Shown: piece by piece, positions 7,146 to 14,157 of the stretch
Position numbering within the stretch: position 1 is the first letter of the stretch
How the letters are laid out: each line of letters opens with the position of its first letter
Assembly (NCBI GenBank): GCA_030634615.1
Contig: DAOWAL010000009.1
Coordinates: 1 to 16,326, forward strand
Source: Candidatus Aenigmatarchaeota archaeon
Lineage (GTDB): Archaea; Aenigmatarchaeota; Aenigmatarchaeia; QMZP01; QMZT01
DNA length: 16,326 bases
Reading direction: 5' to 3'
Program-made: the position numbers and the translations under genes
Notes under the pieces: generated by a model
Database searches by the model: none
What the model saw: only the letters and a program-made list of their open reading frames with translations
What the model was told of the DNA's origin: nothing

Positions 7146-7820
7146 ATGGTTAAAATAATGGTTGTTGCTGACATACATGGAGAATTTGAAAAATTTTCAA
7201 AAATGATCGATAAAATAAAAGAAGACGATTTTGATTTTATAATATGCCCCGGTGACTTCACAGACATGCACAACACACCAGAAGGGTATTCACAAATGGA
7301 TATATCAGAGGTAATTGTTCAAAAATTATTATCTCTGGGTAGACCTGTTTTTTGTGTTCCTGGTAATCACGAACCATATGATATTCTAGATATATTCGAT
7401 GAATATGACGTGAACGTTCACATGAACCACAAGAAAATTGAAGGGTTTGAAATTATCGGTTTTGGTGGTGCGGTAACACCATTTAATACAAAATTTGAAC
7501 CAACTGAAAATGAAATAAAAGAAGGCCTTGATCATATGATGAAGAAAATAAAAAACAAGTTCATACTAATCACACACAACCCGCCACTAAACACAAAAAT
7601 GGATAAAACAGAATCAGGAAAACATGTCGGTTCAAAAAATGTTAGAGATTTTATAGAAAAAAACAAACCAGTTCTTGCAATATCAGCACACATTCATGAA
7701 GCAGGGGGCATTGATGAAATTGATAAAACCAAATTATTTTATCCTGGCCCGGCGTATGATGGATATTATGGTGTTGTTGAAATAGGCAAAGAAATAAAAT
7801 GTGAAATAAAGAAAATATGA
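7146..7820 (+). CDS. Calcineurin-like metallophosphoesterase (COG2129/Icc-like)
   Basis: A 224-residue single-domain phosphoesterase with the whole two-metal active site: D9 and H11 (ADIHG), D37 (GDFTD), N74-H75 (GNHE), H144 (ITHNPP) and H182-x-H184 (SAHIH). The length and the GxGGA-type segment FGGAVTPF fit the small archaeal phosphoesterases of COG2129. The substrate is unknown; such enzymes cleave phosphomonoesters or diesters with Mn or Fe/Zn. No signal peptide is seen, so it should be cytoplasmic. It sits 22 bp behind the DP1 gene that has lost its own phosphoesterase domain, so a shared transcript is likely. It is not the missing half of DP1, because the motif contexts differ and no OB-fold linkage remains. 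It ends one base from the convergent regulator gene. Confidence 0.88.
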   Translation: MVKIMVVADIHGEFEKFSKMIDKIKEDDFDFIICPGDFTDMHNTPEGYSQMDISEVIVQKLLSLGRPVFCVPGNHEPYDILDIFDEYDVNVHMNHKKIEGFEIIGFGGAVTPFNTKFEPTENEIKEGLDHMMKKIKNKFILITHNPPLNTKMDKTESGKHVGSKNVRDFIEKNKPVLAISAHIHEAGGIDEIDKTKLFYPGPAYDGYYGVVEIGKEIKCEIKKI

Positions 7821-7821
7821 T

Positions 7822-8541
7822 TTAGTAAGTTTCTTTAAGTTTATTCATAATATCATCGATATTTTCCATTCTACACAGTGCTACTGGTATACCTTCTACT
7901 TCAGCTATGTTCATTGCAACTTCATCAACTTTGTCTGTTCCGTGAAGAATAACAAGACCCGGCTGGAGGTTTGTTAATTTTATTGCAACCATAGGAGTCT
8001 TACCAGTTGAAACTTCTGTAAAAATAAGAGCTCTTTGTGTTGTTGTTCCATAAAGATTTATGAGCTGATTGTAAGAAAGCTGCATTATAGCTTTTACAGA
8101 ATCAATTACAGTGTATCCATATATGTCCCTATCGATGGAAGATTTTTTCGTGAGTATTGGTGCACTTATGTTGTTGCAGAACTCACTTATGGAAACACCC
8201 TCTGAAAATTCTTTTATATCTATTATAGCTCTTGAAAACCCAGGAGAACCAACAGAGTCCGTGAATGTTTTAACAACCATTGCACCCCTTTTCATGTCTA
8301 GTGCTAATAATGCTCCTGTATATCTTTTTACGAAATTTATACCTGGTGATTTTCTTCTACCAGACTCATAATCTGATATAACTGAGGATGTTATTCCCAT
8401 ATGATTGGCAAGTTTTTTCTGTGAAAACCCAAATATTGTTCTCCATTTTTTCAGTATCTGCTCTGGGTTTTCAGCTAATACTATCTCACCTGATATGTCT
8501 TTTGCTAACCTGTTCATTGAAAAGTGAAATTCGTCATGCAT
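7822..8541 (-). CDS. Archaeal XRE-type transcriptional regulator (COG1709)
   Basis: A 239-residue protein. After a short N-terminal part (SGEIVLAENPEQILKKW), residues about 28-65 form a Cro/C1-type helix-turn-helix (FGFSQKKLANHMGITSSVIS) followed by DYESGRRKSPG. The rest, about 95-239, is the conserved archaeal C-terminal domain of this family (DRDIYGYTVIDSVKAI, YGTTTQRALIFTEVSTGKTP, VILHG). This architecture belongs to COG1709 predicted regulators, widespread in euryarchaea and related lineages; ligand and targets are unknown. The ATG at 8541 is used; an ATG eight codons later (8517) is possible. An AT-rich TATA-like stretch (TTTATTTAAAAC on the minus strand, about 8560-8571) lies 19-30 nt upstream. 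Its end is one base from the convergent phosphoesterase gene. Confidence 0.85.
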   Translation of the reverse strand: MHDEFHFSMNRLAKDISGEIVLAENPEQILKKWRTIFGFSQKKLANHMGITSSVISDYESGRRKSPGINFVKRYTGALLALDMKRGAMVVKTFTDSVGSPGFSRAIIDIKEFSEGVSISEFCNNISAPILTKKSSIDRDIYGYTVIDSVKAIMQLSYNQLINLYGTTTQRALIFTEVSTGKTPMVAIKLTNLQPGLVILHGTDKVDEVAMNIAEVEGIPVALCRMENIDDIMNKLKETY

Positions 8542-8595
8542 AGAAGTAAATTACGTTAATGTTTTAAATAAATACAGTATATCCGAAAGTGGTTA

Positions 8596-8612
8596 TAAAA
8601 ACCCGATTGACA
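8596..8612 (+). repeat. Direct repeat TAAAAACCYGATTGMCA, copy 1
   Basis: TAAAAACCCGATTGACA agrees with the copy at 8781-8797 at 15 of 17 positions, 185 bp apart. Meaning unknown. Confidence 0.4.
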
Positions 8613-8780
8613 TTATTTGATTTTTGGGTGTATTATATATGAATTACATGTATTGTTTCCACTTCATTTTGATATATTTTCCCATGTTCTTAAAAGGTTC
8701 GTCTTCACGGGGAAAATTTAAAAATCCATAATGTGCCCAAGTACATATGTTTCTAAGTGTTATGTAGAACCGTTTAAACC

Positions 8781-8797
8781 TAAAAACCTGATTGCCA
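8781..8797 (+). repeat. Direct repeat TAAAAACCYGATTGMCA, copy 2
   Basis: TAAAAACCTGATTGCCA, two mismatches from the copy at 8596. It lies two bases after the first GTTTAAAC palindrome. Confidence 0.4.
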
Positions 8798-8868
8798 GAT
8801 TTTGATTCCTGTTTGAATTTTAAAATGTTTAAACATAGCCTGATAAAGCGATAACTTGATTTTTAAAA

Positions 8869-10086
8869 ATGATATTTGAGATTTTGTTGTTTGTATTTCT
8901 CGGTATTTTAGCAGGATTTTTAACAGGTATAATACCAGGCATCCATCCAAACACAGTAATTGCTGTTGTTATATCACTGTACATTTTCACATCGATTGAA
9001 AACAACATATTAGCTATATCATTTATAGTATCGCTGGCTGTCTCAAACACGTTCTTTGATTTCATACCATCAATACTCTTGGGAGCGCCCGAAGAAGATT
9101 CAATATTATCAGTGCTTCCTGGTCACAGGCTTCTTTTGCAGGGAAAAGGATATGAAGCCATATTTCTTGCTACAATAGGGGGCTTTGGTGTAATTTTCAT
9201 AACATTGATAAGTTTACCGTTTTTGTTTTTTTCATTGCCTTTAATATATTCTTTCATAAGACCCGCTATTCATCTAATATTATTGGTTGTCGTGTTCTGG
9301 ATGGTGTGGACAGAAAAATCCAGATTGTCTGGTGTTATCGTATTTACAATGTCTGGTGTGTTTGGTTTCGTTGTTCTTAACTCTTTTCCTTCAAGTACCA
9401 CAATTTTTCCAGCATTGAGTGGTCTTTTTGGTATGAGTACAATCTTAATCAGCATTGTTACAAAAGTAAAAATACCGGATCAAAAAATCAATGAAAACGT
9501 AAAAGGTAACTGGTTAAGGGGAAGTGTTACAGGATGGATTGCTGGTATGATAGCAGGATTGTTACCGGGTATAGGTTCTTCACAGGCCGGTATAATAGCT
9601 TCACAATTCACAAGAGCGAAAGTAAAAGATTTTTTGATAGCGCTTGGTGGTATAAACACATCAAATATTTTCTTCACATTCATAGTTTTTTACATCATAG
9701 GAAAAACAAGATCAGGTGCTGTTGTCGCAGTTTCACAAATTGTCGATAACTTCACATTTATGAACATGTCATATGTAGTTGTGATTGCAGCACTTTCTTC
9801 ATTAATAGCGGGAACAGCGACAATTAAGATAAGTAAATTTTACATTGAAAACATGTTATCAATAAAATACAACTATATTATGACAGCCACATTCCTGATT
9901 ATTATTTCATTAGTTTTTGTGTTTTCAGGCCCTTTAGGGCTTTTAATGTCCTTTACAGGAATGTTGCTTGGAATATTTGCTATATTAACTGGTGTTAAGA
10001 GAACACATCTTATGGGTTTTTTGATGTTTCCCACTATACTTTATTTCTCAGGATATTCCCCGATTTTATCAGGATTTTTATGGTAA
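8869..10086 (+). CDS. TctA/DUF112-family polytopic membrane protein (archaeal TctA-like)
   Basis: A 405-residue, very hydrophobic protein with roughly ten or more membrane segments. It has two related halves, each with the signature loop of the TctA family: GIIPGIHPNT at 20-29 and GLLPGIGSSQAG at 230-241. ILLGAPEEDSILSVLPGHRLL in the first half is also family-typical. TctA is the large membrane subunit of tripartite tricarboxylate transporters. No TctB or periplasmic binding protein (TctC) is nearby, which agrees with the archaeal branch (COG1784) that occurs alone, so the substrate and even transport activity are unproven. The ATG at 8869 is followed directly by the first membrane segment. 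The gene runs towards polB across a gap rich in ORB-like repeats. Confidence 0.82.
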   Translation: MIFEILLFVFLGILAGFLTGIIPGIHPNTVIAVVISLYIFTSIENNILAISFIVSLAVSNTFFDFIPSILLGAPEEDSILSVLPGHRLLLQGKGYEAIFLATIGGFGVIFITLISLPFLFFSLPLIYSFIRPAIHLILLVVVFWMVWTEKSRLSGVIVFTMSGVFGFVVLNSFPSSTTIFPALSGLFGMSTILISIVTKVKIPDQKINENVKGNWLRGSVTGWIAGMIAGLLPGIGSSQAGIIASQFTRAKVKDFLIALGGINTSNIFFTFIVFYIIGKTRSGAVVAVSQIVDNFTFMNMSYVVVIAALSSLIAGTATIKISKFYIENMLSIKYNYIMTATFLIIISLVFVFSGPLGLLMSFTGMLLGIFAILTGVKRTHLMGFLMFPTILYFSGYSPILSGFLW

Positions 10087-10298
10087 CCCCCATATTTCCT
10101 GTGAAACAAACTAAAAAACGACATACTGAGACTAAATAACACCAGTAAATGTTCCATATGAAATGAAGGTTAATTTACATTCACGCGTGATTTTATCCAC
10201 ATAGAAATGAAGTTAACATTCCTATTCTTCACAAAAATCTCCAATGGAAACAGTGGGGTTCACATTCACAAATGAAGTTTTTGTAAACTTCACTTATG
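10087..10298 (+). repeat. Array of four ORB-like direct repeats in a convergent gap
   Basis: The 212 bp between the ends of the TctA-like gene and polB contain four same-direction elements: TTTCCTGTGAAACAAAC (10095-10111), TTCCATATGAAATGAAGG (from 10152), TCCACATAGAAATGAAG (from 10196) and CTCCAATGGAAACAGTGGGG (10239-10258). They share the TCCannnGAAAY core with the boxes near cdc6, and starts are 57, 44 and 42 bp apart. Three of the four are also followed within about 25 bp by ACATT(C). A convergent gap has no promoter role, so an initiator-binding array or secondary origin element is the best guess. The first and third copies are degenerate. Confidence 0.55.
10273..10292. terminator. Hairpin between tctA-like and polB, possible bidirectional terminator
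   Basis: TGAAGTTT and AAACTTCA form a perfect 8-bp stem with a TTGT loop, six bases beyond the polB stop codon and downstream of the TctA-like gene. It could end transcripts from both sides. Archaeal termination depends mainly on T-runs, so this is tentative. Confidence 0.4.
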
Positions 10299-12005
10299 TT
10301 AATTTAGAGAAATACTGTTGGCTGGACCTTTTGGAGATGAAAACAGCAATGTATTGCCGCATTCGCATAGACCAGATAGTGGTGGAATGTCGTATATTTT
10401 ATTACATTTTTTACATATAAGGCCCTTCACATCGTTAATTGATACAGATTTTATCTCTTTTGGTTCGTTATTGATACCATTCATTAATTTGTTTTTATCC
10501 CAGAGAACCGTTTGACCTTTAACAGTACTTATTAAATCATCCTTTGATATGCTAAGAGCAGTAAATATCCTTTCCAGCGGTGGTAATAACTGATTTTCTA
10601 TGTAATATCTAGAATCGATCGGAAGTCCATTTTCTGTGATATATGTAGGATCCTCTGCTCTTCTTGAAAGAAGATCAGAGCCCTTTATTATAACATATCC
10701 AATTCGATCACCTACCCCTGGAGCTTCCGCTGGGGTACGTTTTTGTATACGTTTAACGAGTTCTGAGTGTGGTTGTATGTTCGCATATAGTTTTGGTCTT
10801 TTTGTGAGCGTTTTTGTCACAATTAATTTATCTATTGGCACTTTCCCTGCAACAAGATTTGTAACGATTTCTTTGAAATATTTAACAGCCTTTGGTACAT
10901 CGTTTTCCTTTAATATAATATCAAGAATCCTTTGAATTGTTTCAGACGTGAGATCACACCAGTCTCTTCTCACGGTTTCTATACCTTTTGCAAGCATCCC
11001 TTCTTTCCATTCATTCTTTTGAACTTCAAAGTACCATGCTGCGTATCTTTTCTTTGTAAGTGGGAGGAACCTCTTAAACGCCTTTTCAAATTCAAGCTCC
11101 ATTATACCATCGAGTGTAGCTGTCATTTTTTTGGCTATTTCATCACCGACCCTTTTAAGATCATCAAGTTCTTCAAAAGGAACTTTTACCATTACAGAGT
11201 CGGTATCACCGTAAACAACCTTATAACCAAACTCCTTTTCAACATAATTTTTTGTTTTTTTAATGGTTTCTCTACCAAAAGACGTTATTGAATTTGCAAT
11301 ATCGAGTGAATACACTTTAGCTCTGGGGTAACCAAAATGACCATAAAATGCATTAGCCATGATCTTCAATGCAAATTGTTTAGCGGCCAACGCTCTTGTT
11401 TTGTCAGGATCAGTTACATCCTTCATTTCTTTTTTCACTTTCCCTCGTTCTTCCATTAATTTTTTCAGAATTTCAGAAACAATTCCCGGACGGACATTTT
11501 CAGGAACAAATCTTGCACCTGTTGGTGAATGATGAGATCCTTCTACATCATCACCCATTATCAATGTTGTTGGACACATGTTGTAAGTTCTCATGATAGA
11601 GGGGTACATTGATTTGAAATCAAGTACAATAACACTAGAATGCAATCCTTTATCCGGCTCTATTACATAACCTCCTGTCAATCCTATTTTTCTTAGTTTG
11701 TCCCTTCTCGATACTTCTACTTTGTCAGGCCTGCATGGAAGTATGAAATCTTCTTTATTGAATTCACGTAAAAGCAGGTTCTCTATTTTTGTCGTTTCGC
11801 CAGAATCCAATATGTCTTGCAATAATGTTCCCGATACATTTGCAAGAGCTATGCGTTTATCAAGTAATTTCAGTTTTAGTAGTAAATTGAGTGCAAGAAC
11901 AGAGTCTTTTCGTGAATAACTAACTAAAAGCTCATAGTTTTTTTGATTCCCTTTCCAATACTTTGGTATATCTGATTTTTTAACAGGATCTTTTTCCTCG
12001 CCCAC
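10299..12005 (-). CDS. polB: Family B DNA polymerase, C-terminal fragment (Exo III, palm, fingers, thumb, zinc ribbon)
   Basis: A 568-residue open frame from a GTG at 12005. It carries exonuclease motif III (YSRKD, D34), the TGGY segment (110-113), motif A with D129 (DFKSMYPSIM), motif B with K214 and N218 (KQFALKIMANAFYG), and motif C with D267 and D269 (YGDTDS). A thumb follows, then a C-terminal extension with C531, C534, C547 and C549, likely a zinc ribbon. All polymerase residues are intact, so there is no sign of decay. It is in the same frame as the N-terminal fragment, separated only by one TAA (12033-12035) and nine codons. The GTG has no Shine-Dalgarno sequence and sits inside conserved sequence, so independent translation is doubtful. 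Best read as one gene, 10299-12953, interrupted by a nonsense codon. Confidence 0.85.
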   Translation of the reverse strand: MGEEKDPVKKSDIPKYWKGNQKNYELLVSYSRKDSVLALNLLLKLKLLDKRIALANVSGTLLQDILDSGETTKIENLLLREFNKEDFILPCRPDKVEVSRRDKLRKIGLTGGYVIEPDKGLHSSVIVLDFKSMYPSIMRTYNMCPTTLIMGDDVEGSHHSPTGARFVPENVRPGIVSEILKKLMEERGKVKKEMKDVTDPDKTRALAAKQFALKIMANAFYGHFGYPRAKVYSLDIANSITSFGRETIKKTKNYVEKEFGYKVVYGDTDSVMVKVPFEELDDLKRVGDEIAKKMTATLDGIMELEFEKAFKRFLPLTKKRYAAWYFEVQKNEWKEGMLAKGIETVRRDWCDLTSETIQRILDIILKENDVPKAVKYFKEIVTNLVAGKVPIDKLIVTKTLTKRPKLYANIQPHSELVKRIQKRTPAEAPGVGDRIGYVIIKGSDLLSRRAEDPTYITENGLPIDSRYYIENQLLPPLERIFTALSISKDDLISTVKGQTVLWDKNKLMNGINNEPKEIKSVSINDVKGLICKKCNKIYDIPPLSGLCECGNTLLFSSPKGPANSISLN

Positions 12006-12032
12006 AAGTTCGCTGCCGACAGTGTTTAGATC

Positions 12033-12953
12033 TTACCTTTTCAGTGAAAAATCTTTTTTGATAAGTTCAAACGAATCTACAATTATTCTACCTATTATAT
12101 TTGTTTTGAACCTGTTCATCATTTGACGAGTTCTCACCATTTTATTACATCTTCCGAAATTAGGGAACATTTCATTGTCCTTCATTCTATCAAGAATGTA
12201 AGGCATATCGAAATTATTTATGTTGTATCCGGATATTGTATCAGGGTCGAAATCCATTATTATGTTAACCATTGACTCCAGCATGTCTTTTTCAGTTTCA
12301 CAATAAACAACCCCTTCGCCGGGACGTGTGGACAAAACCATGTCCTTTGCCCCCTTATAGGTTTCATTAAACGCAAAAGAAATCATAATTATTGGATCTT
12401 TTTTACCATCCGGCATTTCCCCACCCCGTAATGATACGCATTCTATATCAAGTGCCATGTGTTTTAGTGGGACCATCCCGACTTTGTCAAAACGCTTGAG
12501 TTTCTTTATCTTGACACACTTTTTAGTTTTTACAGTGGTAGTGTTCACACCGTTTTCTTCCTCTATTTCAATCCATTCCATTCCTTTAAGATCATAATCT
12601 GCCATGAATCTGTATTTGAAAGGAATGTCCGCTTCAAAAACCTTAAATCCCTTTGCAATTAATCGTTCACGTATCTCTGGTGTTTTTGCAGGATTTTTTA
12701 AAACAATCTTGTGAAATTTTGATTTTTTGGTCTGGTACCCGAGGTGAAAATATTTTTCAACTTCTTCAACTCTTACAACGTTGCCTTCGTCCTCCAAGGC
12801 CTCTTCAATATTGTCCCCGGATATGTAAAAATATGGTTCAAAACCCTCAACAAAACCGCAAATTGTCTCGCCACTTTCAGTCTTACCGAATATTCTTATT
12901 ATTGGCTTTTCGTTGACCAATGTATAGTCTATATCTAGAATCTGAAAAATCAT
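12033..12953 (-). CDS. polB: Family B DNA polymerase, N-terminal fragment (N domain, Exo I and Exo II)
   Basis: A 306-residue fragment from the ATG at 12953, which gives the typical start MIFQILDIDYTLVNEKP; a TTG at 12971 would add six residues. It holds the uracil-sensing-type N-terminal domain and the first part of the 3'-5' exonuclease: motif I with D169 and E171 (LDIEC) and motif II with D249 (YNINNFD). It stops right after DFSLKR at a TAA where family members normally have a tyrosine (SLKRY); the codons after the stop (DLNTVGSEL, then VGEEKD) continue the family sequence in the same frame. Alone it lacks motif III and the polymerase, so it should be inactive unless it pairs with the C-terminal fragment or the stop is read through. 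Confidence 0.85.
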   Translation of the reverse strand: MIFQILDIDYTLVNEKPIIRIFGKTESGETICGFVEGFEPYFYISGDNIEEALEDEGNVVRVEEVEKYFHLGYQTKKSKFHKIVLKNPAKTPEIRERLIAKGFKVFEADIPFKYRFMADYDLKGMEWIEIEEENGVNTTTVKTKKCVKIKKLKRFDKVGMVPLKHMALDIECVSLRGGEMPDGKKDPIIMISFAFNETYKGAKDMVLSTRPGEGVVYCETEKDMLESMVNIIMDFDPDTISGYNINNFDMPYILDRMKDNEMFPNFGRCNKMVRTRQMMNRFKTNIIGRIIVDSFELIKKDFSLKR

Positions 12954-12998
12954 AATGAAAATTGGAAACAAACATTAAAACTGTTTCGCTATCCAAAA

Positions 12999-13007
12999 GT
13001 ATATTTT
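12999..13007 (-). promoter_or_regulatory. Possible TATA box of polB
   Basis: AAAATATAC on the minus strand lies 46-54 nt before the ATG at 12953 and would place the transcription start near 12975, giving a short leader of roughly 20 nt. Confidence 0.35.
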
Positions 13008-13029
13008 ACAAACCCTCTATCAAAACACC

Positions 13030-13050
13030 ACGTTTTTTTAAATAAAACGT
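13030..13050 (+). promoter_or_regulatory. NAC promoter: TATA box inside a 7-bp inverted repeat
   Basis: ACGTTTT (13030-13036) and AAAACGT (13044-13050) are exact reverse complements around TTTAAAT. The TTTAAATAAA core serves as a TATA box 32-41 nt before the NAC ATG at 13078. The dyad could be an operator over the promoter or a chance product of the AT-rich box. Confidence 0.4.
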
Positions 13051-13077
13051 CCCAATATCATTATTGATGTGATTAAC

Positions 13078-13398
13078 ATGAGAATAAATCCAAGACAGAT
13101 GGAAAAGATGATGAAGCAAATGGGTATTCAGTCAACTGATATCGCTGCCGAAGAGGTAATAATCAAAACATCTGATAAAGAAATTATTATTTCTAATCCG
13201 CAGGTCTCTCGTGTAAAAGCAATGGGGCAGGACACATTCCAAATTTCTGGTGATATATCAGAAAGATCTCGTGAAGAAATAAGTGAAGAAGACGTTGAAA
13301 TGGTGGCAGAGCAAGCCGGAGTATCCAAGGACGAAGCAAGAGAAGCTTTAGAAGAAACACACGATATAGCAGAAGCAATAATGAAGCTGAAAAAATAA
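13078..13398 (+). CDS. nac: Archaeal nascent polypeptide-associated complex protein (NAC)
   Basis: A 106-residue protein from the ATG at 13078 (a GTG at 13069 would add three residues). It has the archaeal NAC start MRINPRQMEKMMKQMGI, the beta-rich NAC domain at about 20-60 (EVIIKTSDKEIIISNPQVSR) and a C-terminal UBA domain at about 67-106 (EEDVEMVAEQAGVSKDEARE). The protein forms a homodimer that binds ribosomes and emerging chains. Length and domain order are normal. It is divergent from polB and followed by the Yip1-type gene on the same strand. Confidence 0.93.
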   Translation: MRINPRQMEKMMKQMGIQSTDIAAEEVIIKTSDKEIIISNPQVSRVKAMGQDTFQISGDISERSREEISEEDVEMVAEQAGVSKDEAREALEETHDIAEAIMKLKK

Positions 13399-13428
13399 TG
13401 AATATAAACAAGCAAACGAATTATTTTT

Positions 13429-13435
13429 AGGTGAT
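13429..13435 (+). promoter_or_regulatory. Shine-Dalgarno site that sets the Yip1-gene start
   Basis: AGGTGAT fits the 3' end of 16S rRNA and lies four bases before the ATG at 13440. A GTG at 13431 in the same frame is part of this site, so 13440 is the better start. Confidence 0.55.
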
Positions 13436-13439
13436 ATAT

Positions 13440-14018
13440 ATGGAAATGATAAAAGAAGCTTTCAATAAGGGGATTTCATTTCTAACAGAACCGACAAAAT
13501 CGTTTGATTCGGTAAAAAAGACATCATTTGGTGACGCGTTCAAGTACATGGCAATACTTGCAATAATAACAGCGGTATTAAGCCCACCTGTTTCATCAAT
13601 AATATCTGCCCTTTCAGGGGTAGGCGCATTTGAACCAGTGGTGTTTGTATCGACTATGGTATTTGGATATATAGCAATACTGATAGGGTCGCTGATATGG
13701 GGACTCTGGTTGCATTTATGGGTATACATATTCGGTGCTAAAGGCCAAATAGAGCAAACGATTAAAACAGTGTTCTATGCAGGAACGCCGAGCTATTTAC
13801 TTGGGTGGTTACCTGGAATAAACATAATAGCAGGTATTTGCACTTTGCTACTTACAGGAACAGGTGTAATGAGACTACATGGGATGGCTGGACCAAAGAC
13901 AACTTTGGCAATGATAATTGCTATATTAATACCATTTGTGATAGGCGCAGTAGCTTTTGCAGCATTTATTTTGCCACTAATTGCAACAATTGCGCCAATG
14001 GCACAATTACCCTACTAA
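13440..14018 (+). CDS. Yip1-domain multi-pass membrane protein
   Basis: A 192-residue protein with a short amphipathic N terminus (IKEAFNKGISFLTEPTKSFDSVK) and about five membrane segments from residue 35 on. The N-terminal signature (a P-x-x-x-F/FDSVK-type stretch before the first helix), G-W-x-x-x-W/H-x-x in the middle (LIWGLWLHLW) and the FYAGTPSYLLGWLP segment are typical of archaeal and bacterial Yip1 proteins. Their function in prokaryotes is unknown; eukaryotic relatives act in membrane traffic. The last codons (13995 onward) belong to a direct repeat whose second, decayed copy lies after the TM2 gene. It starts 41 bp after NAC. Confidence 0.8.
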   Translation: MEMIKEAFNKGISFLTEPTKSFDSVKKTSFGDAFKYMAILAIITAVLSPPVSSIISALSGVGAFEPVVFVSTMVFGYIAILIGSLIWGLWLHLWVYIFGAKGQIEQTIKTVFYAGTPSYLLGWLPGINIIAGICTLLLTGTGVMRLHGMAGPKTTLAMIIAILIPFVIGAVAFAAFILPLIATIAPMAQLPY

Positions 14019-14052
14019 CAATGTGTCCCCACTTTCTTTATTTTTTATTTAA
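13995..14052 (+). repeat. Direct repeat flanking the TM2 gene, copy 1
   Basis: This copy runs from the last eight codons of the Yip1 gene into its T-rich 3' flank. It agrees with 14538-14596 at about 44 of the first 51 positions, including an unbroken 20-base match of the T-rich block. The shared TCTTTATTTTT tract may be a terminator. Confidence 0.7.
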
Positions 14053-14127
14053 TATATCCATAACAATACCAATTATAGTAGGCTAGAAATTAAGTTTAAT
14101 TGCTGACTACGAATGTAGTGAATAAAA

Positions 14128-14137
14128 CTTTATAAAC
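14128..14137 (+). promoter_or_regulatory. TATA box of the TM2 gene
   Basis: CTTTATAAAC, preceded by the purine-rich AATAAAA (14121-14127) as a possible BRE, is centred about 25 nt before the ATG at 14158. It is the best TATA box in the window and predicts a leaderless mRNA. Confidence 0.6.
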
Positions 14138-14157
14138 ATAAAATCGAAAAAATAAAT

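Larger units (their letters stand above)
8542..8868. other. 327-bp divergent intergenic region, no gene supported
   Basis: This gap lies between the divergent COG1709 and TctA-like genes and should carry both promoters. It holds a partial ORB core on the minus strand (AGTGGAAACAA at 8653-8663), a 17-bp direct repeat with two mismatches (8596-8612 and 8781-8797), and two GTTTAAAC palindromes (8772-8779 and 8827-8834). No tRNA, convincing small protein or RNA fold was found. Confidence 0.6.

Noticed and set aside
6251..7820. The DP1 gene and the phosphoesterase gene as two halves of one split DP1
   Set aside because: The first gene keeps remnants of its own phosphoesterase C terminus, and the second protein starts with a complete independent domain of a different subfamily.
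8639..8731. A 30-codon open frame in the gap between the COG1709 and TctA-like genes
   Set aside because: It is very short, has only a weak upstream GGTG and no recognisable composition; AT-rich spacer DNA gives such frames by chance.
12005..12035. Intein, intron or frameshift as the cause of the polB interruption
   Set aside because: Both fragments are in the same frame and the sequence continues directly after the TAA with no extra material, so a single base change is sufficient.
12033..12035. Pyrrolysine or selenocysteine recoding of the polB stop
   Set aside because: The codon is TAA, whereas these residues use TAG and TGA, and family members have tyrosine here.
12963..12976. GGAAACAAAC near the polB start as another ORB
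   Set aside because: It lacks the TTCC half and the G-run, so only a short common string matches.
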